The translations under genes and the position numbers were made by a program. Of a stretch of DNA of 43,706 nucleotides, positions 34,110-42,009 are shown piece by piece. The stretch's first letter is position 1. Every line of letters begins with the position of its first letter. This DNA comes from Vulcanimicrobiota bacterium (GTDB taxonomy: Bacteria > Vulcanimicrobiota > Vulcanimicrobiia > Eremiobacterales > Eremiobacteraceae). The stretch lies in NCBI GenBank assembly GCA_019235715.1, contig JAFAKE010000050.1, forward strand, positions 1 through 43,706, written 5' to 3'. Under the pieces are notes generated by a model. The model was not told the DNA's origin. It was given only the letters and a program-made list of their open reading frames with translations, and did no database searches.

Positions 34110-35770
34110 CCCCAGGCGCCGGCGGCCGAAGACGCTCGCTGGCCCTATTCGCGGCCGCCCTCGCTTGTGCGCTCTGCGGCAGCGCATGCACCAAGATAGC
34201 GACCAGCACGGCGCCCGGCGGCAACCAATCGTGGACGCGTCATGGCACGCTGCGCATCGGCTCGTACGAAGAGCTCGACAACCTGGATCCAATCCTCTCC
34301 ACCGAACTGTTCGTCAGCGACGTGTGCCAGTTGCTGTATTCAGGCTTGATCGACTACAACGACAACGGCGAACCGATCCCCGACGTGGCGCTCGCAGTGC
34401 CGACGCTCGCCAACCATGGCGTCTCGCCGGACGGCAAAACGATAACGTACCATCTGCGCCGCAACGTCAAGTTTTCGGACGGCGTGCCGCTTACCGCTGC
34501 CGACGTCAAGTTCACCTGGCAGCAGATCATGAACCCGGACAACAACTCCTCGACGCGTTACCCGTACGATCACGTCGCCTCGATCGACACCCCCGATCCC
34601 TACACGGTGATCGTGCACCTGAAAACGCCGCTCTCACCGTTTGTCGGCTTTTTCATGCGCAACGGCATCCTCGGCTCGATCATCCCCAAGCACCTGCTCG
34701 ATACGTATCCGAATCTGAACCGTCTTGCGTTCAGCACCGCGCCCGTGGGCAGCGGGCCGTTTGTGGTGGCGCATTACCAGCCGGGTGTCGAGCTCGATCT
34801 GCGCGCAAATCCGGACTACTGGCGCGGGCCACCGAAGCTGAAGGCGATCGAGTATCACATCATTCCGAATCAGAACACGCTGCTGACGCAGATCTCGACC
34901 CACGAGATCGATTTTTACTTCGATGCGCCCGAGGTGCAGTACGCGCTGCTCAAATCGCTCAAGGGCGTGCGCGTGACCGCGCGCCCGAACCAGACGTTCG
35001 AGCACATCAGCTTCAACTGCCGGCGCGCGCCGCTCGACGACGTGCGCGTGCGCCAAGCGATCGCATATTCGATCCACTGGGATGCACTCGCGCGCAATGT
35101 CTATCTCGGACTTGGGTTGCCTGGGATGGCGGATATCGCCCCATCGTCGTGGGCATACGATCCAAGCATCAGCGCCTACCCATTCGACCCCGCGCGCGCA
35201 CGAGAGCTCTTCGCGGGTGCCGGCTGGAAGGCGGGTTCGGATGGCATGCTCGCCAAGGACGGCCAGCCGCTGCAGTTGACGATCACGACGGTTGCCGGCG
35301 TCACGACGCGCGAAAAAGCCGAAGAGCTGATCCAGCAAGATCTGCGCCACGCCGGCATCGATCTTTCAGTCAAAAACGATCACGCCAATATGCTGTTCGC
35401 GACCTATGGCGCGAACGGCATATTCGCGCGCGGGCGCTTCGACATCGGCCTGTACGCGTGGAGCTATACCGTGCCGGAGCCGGACGATACGCAAACGCTC
35501 GGCCCCGACCAAGTGCCGCCAGACGGCCAGAACTACACGTTTTGCGCGGACTCGCTTATCGGACAGTACCAGCGCGAAGCGCGCACGAGCTACGATCGAG
35601 CCGTACGGCGCGCCGCGCTCCTGAAGCTGCAGCGGCGCGAGCACGAGATCGTACCGCGTCACACGATCATTTGGCGCGCGAACATCGATGCGGTCAACAC
35701 AGATATGAAGGGGTTCAGGCCGGCGCCTGCCGTCAGCGACTTCTGGAACGCGTACGACTGGAGCATCTAG
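34106..35770 (+). CDS. ABC transporter substrate-binding lipoprotein, oligopeptide (OppA/SBP_bac_5) family
   Basis: A 554-residue protein from GTG at 34106, overlapping the amidohydrolase stop; the open frame upstream is a shadow of that gene. A signal peptide ends in a lipobox GSAC (Cys28). SBP_bac_5 marks include LRIGSYEELDNLDPILS, VALAVPTLANHGVSPDGKTITYHLRRNVKFSDGVPLTAADVKFTW, IPKHLLDTY and GSGPFVVAHYQPG. It should bind peptides or similar solutes outside the membrane. No permease or ATPase genes are nearby, so its transporter is elsewhere or shared. It ends convergently with the small membrane protein gene, overlapping by 4 bases. Confidence 0.9.
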   Translation: MTPGAGGRRRSLALFAAALACALCGSACTKIATSTAPGGNQSWTRHGTLRIGSYEELDNLDPILSTELFVSDVCQLLYSGLIDYNDNGEPIPDVALAVPTLANHGVSPDGKTITYHLRRNVKFSDGVPLTAADVKFTWQQIMNPDNNSSTRYPYDHVASIDTPDPYTVIVHLKTPLSPFVGFFMRNGILGSIIPKHLLDTYPNLNRLAFSTAPVGSGPFVVAHYQPGVELDLRANPDYWRGPPKLKAIEYHIIPNQNTLLTQISTHEIDFYFDAPEVQYALLKSLKGVRVTARPNQTFEHISFNCRRAPLDDVRVRQAIAYSIHWDALARNVYLGLGLPGMADIAPSSWAYDPSISAYPFDPARARELFAGAGWKAGSDGMLAKDGQPLQLTITTVAGVTTREKAEELIQQDLRHAGIDLSVKNDHANMLFATYGANGIFARGRFDIGLYAWSYTVPEPDDTQTLGPDQVPPDGQNYTFCADSLIGQYQREARTSYDRAVRRAALLKLQRREHEIVPRHTIIWRANIDAVNTDMKGFRPAPAVSDFWNAYDWSI

Positions 35771-35970
35771 CCTAAATGCACGGTGCGAGCCCATGCAAGC
35801 AGCATTCCCGCAAGAATCCCGATGCAAGCCATGCCGATGAAGTACAGTCGCCGTTGCGCGACGTTCGAATTCACGTAAGCATCGAGGCCTGCGCCCCACT
35901 TCACTCGACCGAAAGCGATTGCGAGAGAGACAAGGGCGCCGATACAAGCATAGACTAGGTATTCGTACAT
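35767..35970 (-). CDS. Small two-helix membrane protein
   Basis: A 67-residue protein with two hydrophobic helices (about 4-20 and 43-60) joined by a loop with RVKWGAGLDAYVNSNVAQRR. Its ATG overlaps the stop of the MDR dehydrogenase by one base (TGATG), which argues that it is real and co-translated. The family is not recognised. The N-terminus could face either side; positive residues in the loop favour a cytoplasmic loop. Confidence 0.62.
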   Translation of the reverse strand: MYEYLVYACIGALVSLAIAFGRVKWGAGLDAYVNSNVAQRRLYFIGMACIGILAGMLLAWARTVHLG

Positions 35971-37013
35971 CAAAGGACGATCGCGAGTTTGCCGAGCAGC
36001 TCGCCTGCTGCCATGCGCTCGAAGGCTTTGGCCGCGTCCTCTAACCTGTATTCCTTTTCGATCGGCGGCTTGATGCCGGCGACCTCGACGAAATTGACTA
36101 AAGCCGCGAACTCGCTCGGCGTGCCCATCGTCGAGCCGGCGATCGTGATCTGCCGCCAGAAGATGCGTGCGAGATCGGCGGGGGGATTCGGACCGGCCGT
36201 CGCGCCGGCAACCACCACAGTGCCGCCCTGACGCACGGCGCGCAGCGACGTGCCCCACGTCGGCTCGCCGACGGATTCGATCACGGCGTCAACGCCGTCG
36301 CCGCCGGTGATCTTGAGCACGGCCTTCGCAGCGTCTTTGCCGGCGACGACCGTATCGCGCGCGCCGAGTCTTTTCGCGAAGTCAAGCTTGTCCGCATTGC
36401 GCGACGACGCGATCACCCGCAGTCCTGAGGCGCTGCCCAGCTGGATGGCCGCGGTCGCCAATCCGCCGCTCGCGCCTTGCACGAGCACCGAGTCGCCCGG
36501 CCGCAAGCGTGCCTTCGTATAGAGCATGCGGTACGCGGTCAGATAGGTGACGCCGAGCGCGGCGGCTTGCGCGAACGTGAGATCCGCAGGTTTCGGAAGC
36601 ACTGCTCCAGCCGGCACGATGACGTATTCGGCGAACGAGCCCTCGCGATCGCCGTCGCTCAGCATCGTGAACGTCCGGCACAGCATGAAGTCGCCGGATG
36701 CGCAACCACGGCAATGCCCGCACGAACGCACTGAATAAACGACGACCTCACTGCCCTCTGGCGGCGCTCCCTCTGGCGGCTCGCTTCCATATGACTCGAC
36801 GATGCCGGCCGCGTCGCAGCCCAGGATGCGCGGCGGCGTGATCGGATACCCGACGATTCCGCGCAGCGTGAAATAGTCGTGATGATTGAGCGTCGCCGCC
36901 AACACTCTGACGCACACTTCTCCGGGTCCAGGCCGCGGCGTGGGCCGCTCGCCGAGCTCCAGGTTGGCTAGGGGCGCATCGCCGCCGAGCTTCGCGGCAT
37001 AGAGAGCTCGCAT
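35970..37013 (-). CDS. Zinc-type medium-chain dehydrogenase/reductase (quinone-reductase-like)
   Basis: A 347-residue MDR-superfamily enzyme. The structural zinc loop is complete (Cys98/101/104/112). The nucleotide-binding loop is VLVQGASGGLATAA. The catalytic-zinc site looks incomplete: the usual Cys after the N-terminal strand is replaced in ATLNHHDYFTLRG, and the GHE motif reads GCDAAG. So it resembles quinone oxidoreductase or crotonyl-CoA reductase-type members that kept the structural zinc. It lies 2 bases after a beta-propeller gene and overlaps a small membrane protein gene. Substrate unknown. Confidence 0.85.
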   Translation of the reverse strand: MRALYAAKLGGDAPLANLELGERPTPRPGPGEVCVRVLAATLNHHDYFTLRGIVGYPITPPRILGCDAAGIVESYGSEPPEGAPPEGSEVVVYSVRSCGHCRGCASGDFMLCRTFTMLSDGDREGSFAEYVIVPAGAVLPKPADLTFAQAAALGVTYLTAYRMLYTKARLRPGDSVLVQGASGGLATAAIQLGSASGLRVIASSRNADKLDFAKRLGARDTVVAGKDAAKAVLKITGGDGVDAVIESVGEPTWGTSLRAVRQGGTVVVAGATAGPNPPADLARIFWRQITIAGSTMGTPSEFAALVNFVEVAGIKPPIEKEYRLEDAAKAFERMAAGELLGKLAIVL

Positions 37014-37015
37014 CG

Positions 37016-38341
37016 TCAGCGGGTCCTTCCCGGCGCGTACGTCATCACGTTGGTCGGATATCCGCAGGTCTGCAGCGGCGCATGCGCCTGCTGCAGGCTG
37101 CGCGTGTCGAACACATCCACCGCATCGTCGTGCGCGCTCGGCACGTACAGCCGTGACGCACGTGCGTCGAACGTCGGCGTCCACGGCCACTTGCCGGTGG
37201 GCAGCGTCGCCACGTGCCGCAGTGACGGCACCTCGTAAACGACGACATTCGAATCGCCTTCGTCGGTGACGAACACGCGGCCCGCTGCGGAATCGACTGC
37301 GACGCCGATGGGCAACGCTTCCTTCGAGCCTGTGTTCAGCGGCGATCCGACGCGACGCAGTGCTGGCAATTGGAACATCTCGAGGCCAGGATGCGAGCGA
37401 TCGCCGCTGACGGTCGGCGTATCGTTGTCGGTGACGAATAAGAGCCCGCGCGGCCCATCGAGCGCGATCCCATACGGCCGATGACCCGTCTGCGCACGCC
37501 CGGTTTCGCGGGCGCCGCCACGCCCGTCGAACGCGTAGCGGATCACTTCGTCGCTGTTCACGTTGGTCACGTAGAACGTGCGTCCATCGGCATCCGCGAC
37601 GATGCCTTCCGGCGTCTCGCCCGCGCTCACGCTGGCGACGAGCTGTGGTGTAGCGCCGGCGCCGATGCGGAAGATAAAGACGCCGGGGCCGCCGCGGCCG
37701 GCATTGTTGTCAGTCGCCGCGAAATAGCCGCCGGCCAACTCAGCTGCGCCCGAGAAACGCGAGTTACGCAACGGTGCGGATAGATGGGCCGTCATCGTGC
37801 GCAGGTCGACCGCCATCACGCGTTCCTTTGCGGACACGAATGCGAGGCGCCGCGCATCATCAACCGCCATGCCCGCCGCATCTTCGGGCGCACCGATGAT
37901 GCCCGCGCGCGTCAGCGATGAAAGGTCGCGCACATCGACGCCCGACGCTTGATAACAGGCGACGAGCAGCAACCCTACATCGCCCGGCGGCGCGCTGATG
38001 CGCACCCGCGCCGCGCCGGAGATGCCGGCCGCATGCGCGACGACGATCGCGCTGCCGCCGCTCTCGAGCGGCGCCGTGTACACGCCTGCGGCAGACACGC
38101 TGCCCGGTCCGACCAGCGTCCATTGGACCTGCGTCGAGGGATCGCCGCCGACAAGGCGCGCTTGCAGCGCGATCGACGAGCCCGCGAATACGGATGCGTC
38201 GGCGGGCAGCACGTCGACACGAGACGGCAGCGTGAGGTCGTGCTGATGTTTGACATACGCGCCGATGCCTGCGGCGATGACGACGATCGCGATCAACGCG
38301 ATCACCCACGACGGTTTCAGTGCAGCAGTCCGACGACGCAA
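37016..38341 (-). CDS. Membrane-anchored beta-propeller protein with Ig-like domain
   Basis: A 441-residue protein. One N-terminal helix (about 12-29) anchors it, followed by an Ig-like/Big-type domain (LPADASVFAGSSIALQARL and VQWTLVGPGSVSAAGVYTAP). A YVTN/lactonase-like propeller follows, with repeats such as TPEGIVADADGRTFYVTNVNSDEVI, RPYGIALDGPRGLLFVTDND and IGVAVDSAAGRVFVTDEGDSNVVVYE. No lactonase catalytic set is obvious. Probably exported and active outside the cytoplasm as a binding scaffold. It overlaps the upstream DUF4337-like gene by 25 bases and precedes the MDR gene by 2 bases. Confidence 0.78.
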   Translation of the reverse strand: MRRRTAALKPSWVIALIAIVVIAAGIGAYVKHQHDLTLPSRVDVLPADASVFAGSSIALQARLVGGDPSTQVQWTLVGPGSVSAAGVYTAPLESGGSAIVVAHAAGISGAARVRISAPPGDVGLLLVACYQASGVDVRDLSSLTRAGIIGAPEDAAGMAVDDARRLAFVSAKERVMAVDLRTMTAHLSAPLRNSRFSGAAELAGGYFAATDNNAGRGGPGVFIFRIGAGATPQLVASVSAGETPEGIVADADGRTFYVTNVNSDEVIRYAFDGRGGARETGRAQTGHRPYGIALDGPRGLLFVTDNDTPTVSGDRSHPGLEMFQLPALRRVGSPLNTGSKEALPIGVAVDSAAGRVFVTDEGDSNVVVYEVPSLRHVATLPTGKWPWTPTFDARASRLYVPSAHDDAVDVFDTRSLQQAHAPLQTCGYPTNVMTYAPGRTR

Positions 38342-38901
38342 GATACGATGCCGAGCACGAAACCCACCAGCGCGGCTATGAAGAGCGGCGGGCGTTTGGT
38401 CATAGCGGAGATGGACGCGAGCACGATCGAGATCTGGAAGACCGCGGTCGCGACATCGAACCTCAGCTTCTTCGCCTCCGCGACCTCCATCGCTTCGACC
38501 GAGGCTGTGGTCGCGCTCTCCAGTTGCCGCGCCTCGGCGTACAGCGGGACCTGACGAGTCCGATAGTTGCGCACATCGCCCTCGAGTTGCTTGCGGATCT
38601 TCGGGTCGCTCGTCGTCGTCGCGAAGGACGCCGCGACGTGCGCCTTGAGGCTTTGCGCTTCATATTCGGCCCAGGTGTCCGAGGCTTGGGTTTGGCTTAA
38701 GACCGAGCTGCTACCGAGCTTGAGCATGCGCTCCGCGAGGCGATTGCCATACAGGCTCGAAAGGCCCGCACACACGGCGAGTACTGCCGCAGCGATAGGG
38801 ACGAATCGCATGAACGGATCCGAGGTGCCTTGGACATGTTCGTGTGCGCGTTCGGCGTGTTCCAGGCCCTCGTGCGCGAGATAGTCGGGCACGGGCGCCA
38901 T
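38317..38901 (-). CDS. DUF4337-like membrane protein
   Basis: A 194-residue protein that appears to belong to the DUF4337 group. A His/Glu-rich N-terminus (HEGLEHAERAHEHVQG) leads to one helix (about 33-50). A soluble helical stretch with TWAEYEAQSLKAH and a coiled-coil-like segment follow, then two C-terminal helices (about 150-190). The function of the family is unknown. It is the first gene of the minus-strand operon 38901-35767. It is divergent from the DEYFG gene at 39009, with 107 bases between that carry a TATAAT box and an inverted repeat. Confidence 0.7.
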   Translation of the reverse strand: MAPVPDYLAHEGLEHAERAHEHVQGTSDPFMRFVPIAAAVLAVCAGLSSLYGNRLAERMLKLGSSSVLSQTQASDTWAEYEAQSLKAHVAASFATTTSDPKIRKQLEGDVRNYRTRQVPLYAEARQLESATTASVEAMEVAEAKKLRFDVATAVFQISIVLASISAMTKRPPLFIAALVGFVLGIVSCVVGLLH

Positions 38902-38949
38902 CTTTCAGGACGGGCTTTACGAGAGCCTTTCGTGATATGCGCCACCGCT

Positions 38950-38974
38950 GATTATGCCGATACCCCATATAATC
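38950..38974 (+). promoter_or_regulatory. Promoter -10 box inside an inverted repeat, before the DEYFG genes
   Basis: TATAAT, a perfect -10 hexamer, is at 38968-38973 and faces the gene at 39009. It is overlapped by the right arm of an inverted repeat, GATTAT (38950-38955) and ATAATC (38969-38974), 13 bases apart. No good -35 is seen. A repressor bound here would cover the -10; the binding protein is unknown. Confidence 0.5.
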
Positions 38975-39008
38975 AGAGCACGACGTCTTTCATGAGGGTG
39001 ACAAAGCC

Positions 39009-39500
39009 ATGCAGCGCGCGTTCCGTCTCATCATCTCACTGGGCTGTGCGATGGCATTCGCGCTGCCCGTTCTCGCCGACCAGAAGCTCGCGGTCGCGCC
39101 GGCTGATGAATATTTCGGCCGCCAAAAGCTCAGCACGCTGGGCATCGACAATATGATCCGCGACACCGAGCAGCGCGAGAACTTCGATCCCACGCTGGCA
39201 TCGCGCTTGGTCGGCTCGCTGTCGACCGCCGAAGACGCCCTTGAGGATTGGGCGCACAAGTATCCACACGACTCCTGGATCCCCAAGCGCGCGTACCAGA
39301 TGTCGCATCTGTTCTGGCGCATGCACACGCCCGACGCGAACAGCCTCGCCGACCGCTGCCGGTCGATCCTGTTCAATCAATTCCCGAAGACGAAGTACGC
39401 GGTGCTCGCACGCGTCGAGACGCAGGCGATGATCGCGCCCGACCCGAGCGCGCAGACGCAAGTCGATCCCGCGCCGGGAGCCACTCCGGCAGCGAAGTAG
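39009..39500 (+). CDS. Secreted DEYFG-motif protein, copy 1
   Basis: A 163-residue protein with a signal peptide (about 23 residues, cleavage near VLADQK). The mature N-terminus has PADEYFGRQKLSTLGIDNMIRD, then AEDALEDWAHKYPHDSWIPK, a helical region, and a disordered tail rich in Pro, Ala and Thr. The same two blocks are in the next gene, so these are tandem paralogs. Family not recognised. The repeated aromatic/acidic motif and helices with YPxDxWxP suggest a small helical periplasmic protein of the TPR-like kind. A GAGGG site lies before the ATG. Confidence 0.7.
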   Translation: MQRAFRLIISLGCAMAFALPVLADQKLAVAPADEYFGRQKLSTLGIDNMIRDTEQRENFDPTLASRLVGSLSTAEDALEDWAHKYPHDSWIPKRAYQMSHLFWRMHTPDANSLADRCRSILFNQFPKTKYAVLARVETQAMIAPDPSAQTQVDPAPGATPAAK

Positions 39501-39546
39501 CGCGGCAGGCCGCTTCGGACAGCGCTAAGAAGCGCGCATCGGCCAC

Positions 39547-40143
39547 ATGCGCGCTTTTCATTTGGATCGGCCCCTCATCGTGCCGGGCGTACTCATTGCA
39601 CTGAGTCTCGCCACAGCATGTTCGCCCGTCTTGGCATCGGCCGGCGCGCCGCACGACAACGATGTCTGGACGCCGGTGAAGGTCACGGCTGCGCCGATCG
39701 CGCCGCCCCGCCAAGCGCCGGCCGACGAATATTTCGGTCCGGAGCGCCTGAGCAATCTCGGCGTGCGCAACGCGTTGCGCGATATGCAGTTGGAGGGAGA
39801 CTCGCCCCTCGCGCTGCCCCAGCAACTCGATCGCATACGGGCGATCGAGGACGCGCTCGGTATTTGGGCCGACCGCTATCCGTATGACACCTGGCTGCCC
39901 GGCGCTACGCTGGATTTCGCCAAGTTCTTGCAGCGCAAGGACCAGCCGTTTGCCGACGATCTCGCGCACGGCTATTTGATCTTTCTCGACGAGCGCTATC
40001 CGGGAACGCGCGCAGGCTTTGAGGCGCACGCGCTCTTGGGATCGTACCGCCCGTTACCCGCGTTTGACATGTCGAGCGCGCCGTCATTCGGAGATCCGCG
40101 CGCGAGCGTTGGCACGTACCTCTATCCGAAAACTCGGCGCTAG
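39547..40143 (+). CDS. Secreted DEYFG-motif protein, copy 2 (possible lipoprotein)
   Basis: A 198-residue paralog of the preceding gene. Its signal segment contains LATAC (Cys25), a possible lipobox, whereas copy 1 has none there. The motif PADEYFGPERLSNLGVRNALRD is followed by IEDALGIWADRYPYDTWLPG and a helix-rich part ending YLYPKTRR. It differs from copy 1 by about 30 extra residues before the motif and a longer C-terminus. It begins 46 bases after copy 1. A shared, duplicated role at the cell surface is inferred; no enzyme residues are evident. Confidence 0.68.
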   Translation: MRAFHLDRPLIVPGVLIALSLATACSPVLASAGAPHDNDVWTPVKVTAAPIAPPRQAPADEYFGPERLSNLGVRNALRDMQLEGDSPLALPQQLDRIRAIEDALGIWADRYPYDTWLPGATLDFAKFLQRKDQPFADDLAHGYLIFLDERYPGTRAGFEAHALLGSYRPLPAFDMSSAPSFGDPRASVGTYLYPKTRR

Positions 40144-40170
40144 ATCGCAAAGCCGCGATCGATCGCGGGG

Positions 40171-40203
40171 AAAAATAAAAGGGCGCCTCCGGGAGAGGCG
40201 CCC
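40171..40203 (-). terminator. Terminator for the first stalk/barrel gene
   Basis: Read on the minus strand, a 9-base stem (40203-40195 with 40189-40181) around a 5-base loop is followed by TTTTATTTTT (40180-40171). It lies 22 bases after the stop of the gene at 40225. It may also serve the convergent DEYFG gene on the plus strand. Confidence 0.85.
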
Positions 40204-40224
40204 TGTCGTTGTGCGGTTTCCCGG

Positions 40225-41673
40225 CTAGAACTTGAAGCCAAGTCCCCCGTAGAAGCCTGAGTGCGAGTGGCCGAACACCGTGCCTGGAACGGGCGGGCAT
40301 CCGACACTGTTGGGGCCTGTCCCCACCGGTTGGCACGTCGATACGACGATCGAGTTGCCGTGCTGGTTGTCGCCGCCCCAGCCCGCGTACAGGTAGAGCG
40401 GGTTGGCGAACGTCCAGTTGACGCCTACGTCGTACTTCACGACGTTGTACTGCAAGCGATAGACGTTGCCAAAGTTGCTGCTGTTCGCATCGCTTACCGT
40501 GTAGTTGCCCTGGTTCGACGGGAAGTCGAGAACCGAGGCGTAGTACGTGAAGTCCTGATCGAGACGCGGCAGGATCTCAAGGCCGCCACCCCAGCCGTGC
40601 AAGCTCGGGAAGCCGCTGTTGAAGCTGTCCTGGCCGTACGCCGCGAGCAGATACATGTTCGCAGGCTTCCAGATCTTGTACTCAAGGCGGACGTCGACGT
40701 TGGAATCGCGCCCCTTGAACGGCGGTGTGAAGCACGTACCGCCATCGATCGTGTTGAAGTACGTCGTTCCTGCGCCCGCCGGTTGCGCTCCGGGCGAGCC
40801 CTGGAAGCCCGGTGTGCAGACCGGCTGGCCGGTCACGCTTGCGGGCACGACGCCGTTGACCGTCGAGTTGTACGTGTCTTGCACCCAATCGACTTTGAAC
40901 GCCCACTCGCCGGCCTCATACGCGCCTGCCGCGACGTACGACTGTCCGACGTCGGTCTGGCCGGCGGCGTACTCGTTATACGTCTTGCCTGAGCGCAGAC
41001 CAGCCTCGACGAAGCCACGATGCACGATCGGCTTCGGTGTCGGCGTCGGCGTCGGTGCTAATGTCGGCGGCGGCGGTGGTGCCGTCGGCGGCTGTGTCGG
41101 CACCGGCGTCGGCGGGATGTAACGCACCACCGTGATGCGCCGGTCGGGCACCCACTGGACGTAGGCGCCGAGCGCTTCGGACATCACGCGCACGGGCACG
41201 AGCAGCACACCTTTGTAGATCTCGGGCGGCACGTCGAGCGGACGCGCTTCGCCGTTGATCACCGCGGTGTTCTTGCCGAGCGTCACTTGAACCGAGGCGC
41301 CGGGCTTTTGCGCGGTCGCCGTCTTGCTCGCGGCATCGTAGCTTACGGTTGCGCCCATCTCCTCGAACATGCTGCGCAACGGAACCAAGATGACGCCGTT
41401 CTTCACAAGAGCCGCAAGCGTACGGTTCTGCTTAAGGATGCTCGGATTGGCGTATACGTGGTGGTCATTGTAAAGGATCGGGATCTCGCCCGACGGCGGC
41501 GATCCGAAGTCAGCTGCGATCTGGGTCCCGGACGTTGCCAGAGTTGCCGTTCCGGAAGCGATCGTCGCATTGACCGCGGCGTCGTTGACGGCCGTGCCAT
41601 CAGCGAAGCTGGGTGCGATCCCCGCGGCGACAAACAGTGCTGCTGCGAAGGCCGCGACGTGGAGTTTTCTCAA
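40225..41673 (-). CDS. Stalk-domain (Cu amine oxidase N-like) outer-membrane barrel protein, copy 1
   Basis: A 482-residue protein. TTG at 41673 is chosen: AGGAGG lies 8 bases upstream in a block that is nearly identical before copy 2, and it gives a clean signal peptide (cleavage near SFADG). Next come a conserved segment (PPSGEIPILYNDHHVYANP) and two copper-amine-oxidase-N/stalk repeats (NGVILVPLRSMFEEMGA; GVLLVPVRVMSEALGAYVQW). A Pro/Thr linker (about 41030-41115) leads to a beta-rich C-terminal half of about 270 residues ending GGLGFKF. The terminal Phe and alternating strands fit an outer-membrane barrel inserted by BAM, with the stalk domain in the periplasm or at the wall. Confidence 0.78.
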   Translation of the reverse strand: MRKLHVAAFAAALFVAAGIAPSFADGTAVNDAAVNATIASGTATLATSGTQIAADFGSPPSGEIPILYNDHHVYANPSILKQNRTLAALVKNGVILVPLRSMFEEMGATVSYDAASKTATAQKPGASVQVTLGKNTAVINGEARPLDVPPEIYKGVLLVPVRVMSEALGAYVQWVPDRRITVVRYIPPTPVPTQPPTAPPPPPTLAPTPTPTPKPIVHRGFVEAGLRSGKTYNEYAAGQTDVGQSYVAAGAYEAGEWAFKVDWVQDTYNSTVNGVVPASVTGQPVCTPGFQGSPGAQPAGAGTTYFNTIDGGTCFTPPFKGRDSNVDVRLEYKIWKPANMYLLAAYGQDSFNSGFPSLHGWGGGLEILPRLDQDFTYYASVLDFPSNQGNYTVSDANSSNFGNVYRLQYNVVKYDVGVNWTFANPLYLYAGWGGDNQHGNSIVVSTCQPVGTGPNSVGCPPVPGTVFGHSHSGFYGGLGFKF

Positions 41674-42009
41674 CCTGTTACCCTCCTGGCGCGAAGTGAA
41701 TAAGATGATCAATTCATTTTGCTCCACGGGTAACGATCGACCGCCACATTTCCCGAGAGCCGGAGACTACAAGCGGTCTCGCGTCCCCAAAAAAGCAACC
41801 TTCAACGATACGGAAGCTCGCATGAAGGCCGCACATCAAAGGACCTTTCTTTTGCGGAACGGCAAGCCCTCCCGCAGGGCGGGTTCATGACACACGCCGG
41901 CCCGCGAATGCGGGACAGCGTAGTTGCGGCAAAACGTCAGCGGTCGAGTCGTGCGACTCGACCGCTTGTCATGCCGGCGCGTCGTTTCACACGCCTGTCG
42001 ATGTCGTCG
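41674..42009. other. Intergenic region between barrel copies 1 and 2
   Basis: This 336-base gap holds the 13-base terminator stem of copy 2 (41939-41966) and two short G/C hairpins (near 41871-41883 and 41901-41914). It also holds a GAGAC/GTCTC inverted repeat (41763-41767, 41776-41780) that would lie in the leader of copy 1. I see no protein-like frame and no convincing promoter. The leader of copy 1 could be over 100 bases long. Confidence 0.5.
41939..41966 (-). terminator. Terminator for stalk/barrel copy 2
   Basis: AGCGGTCGAGTCG (41939-41951) pairs with CGACTCGACCGCT (41954-41966), a 12- to 13-base stem with a very short loop. On the minus strand TTTT follows a few bases later (41934-41931). 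It lies 43 bases after the stop of the gene at 42010. Confidence 0.7.

Noticed and set aside
41030-41115. Short GTCGGC-like tandem repeats as a microsatellite or VNTR
   Set aside because: They encode the Pro/Thr linker of the barrel protein; the imperfect repeats follow the amino-acid pattern and need no other explanation.
41700-41800. Possible GEMM-I (c-di-GMP) riboswitch in the leader of barrel copy 1
   Set aside because: The minus strand has GGGGACGCGAGACC and later GTTACCCG, faintly like GEMM, but the GNRA-capped stem and the AGGGCAAACC core are missing. A covariance-model search would settle it.
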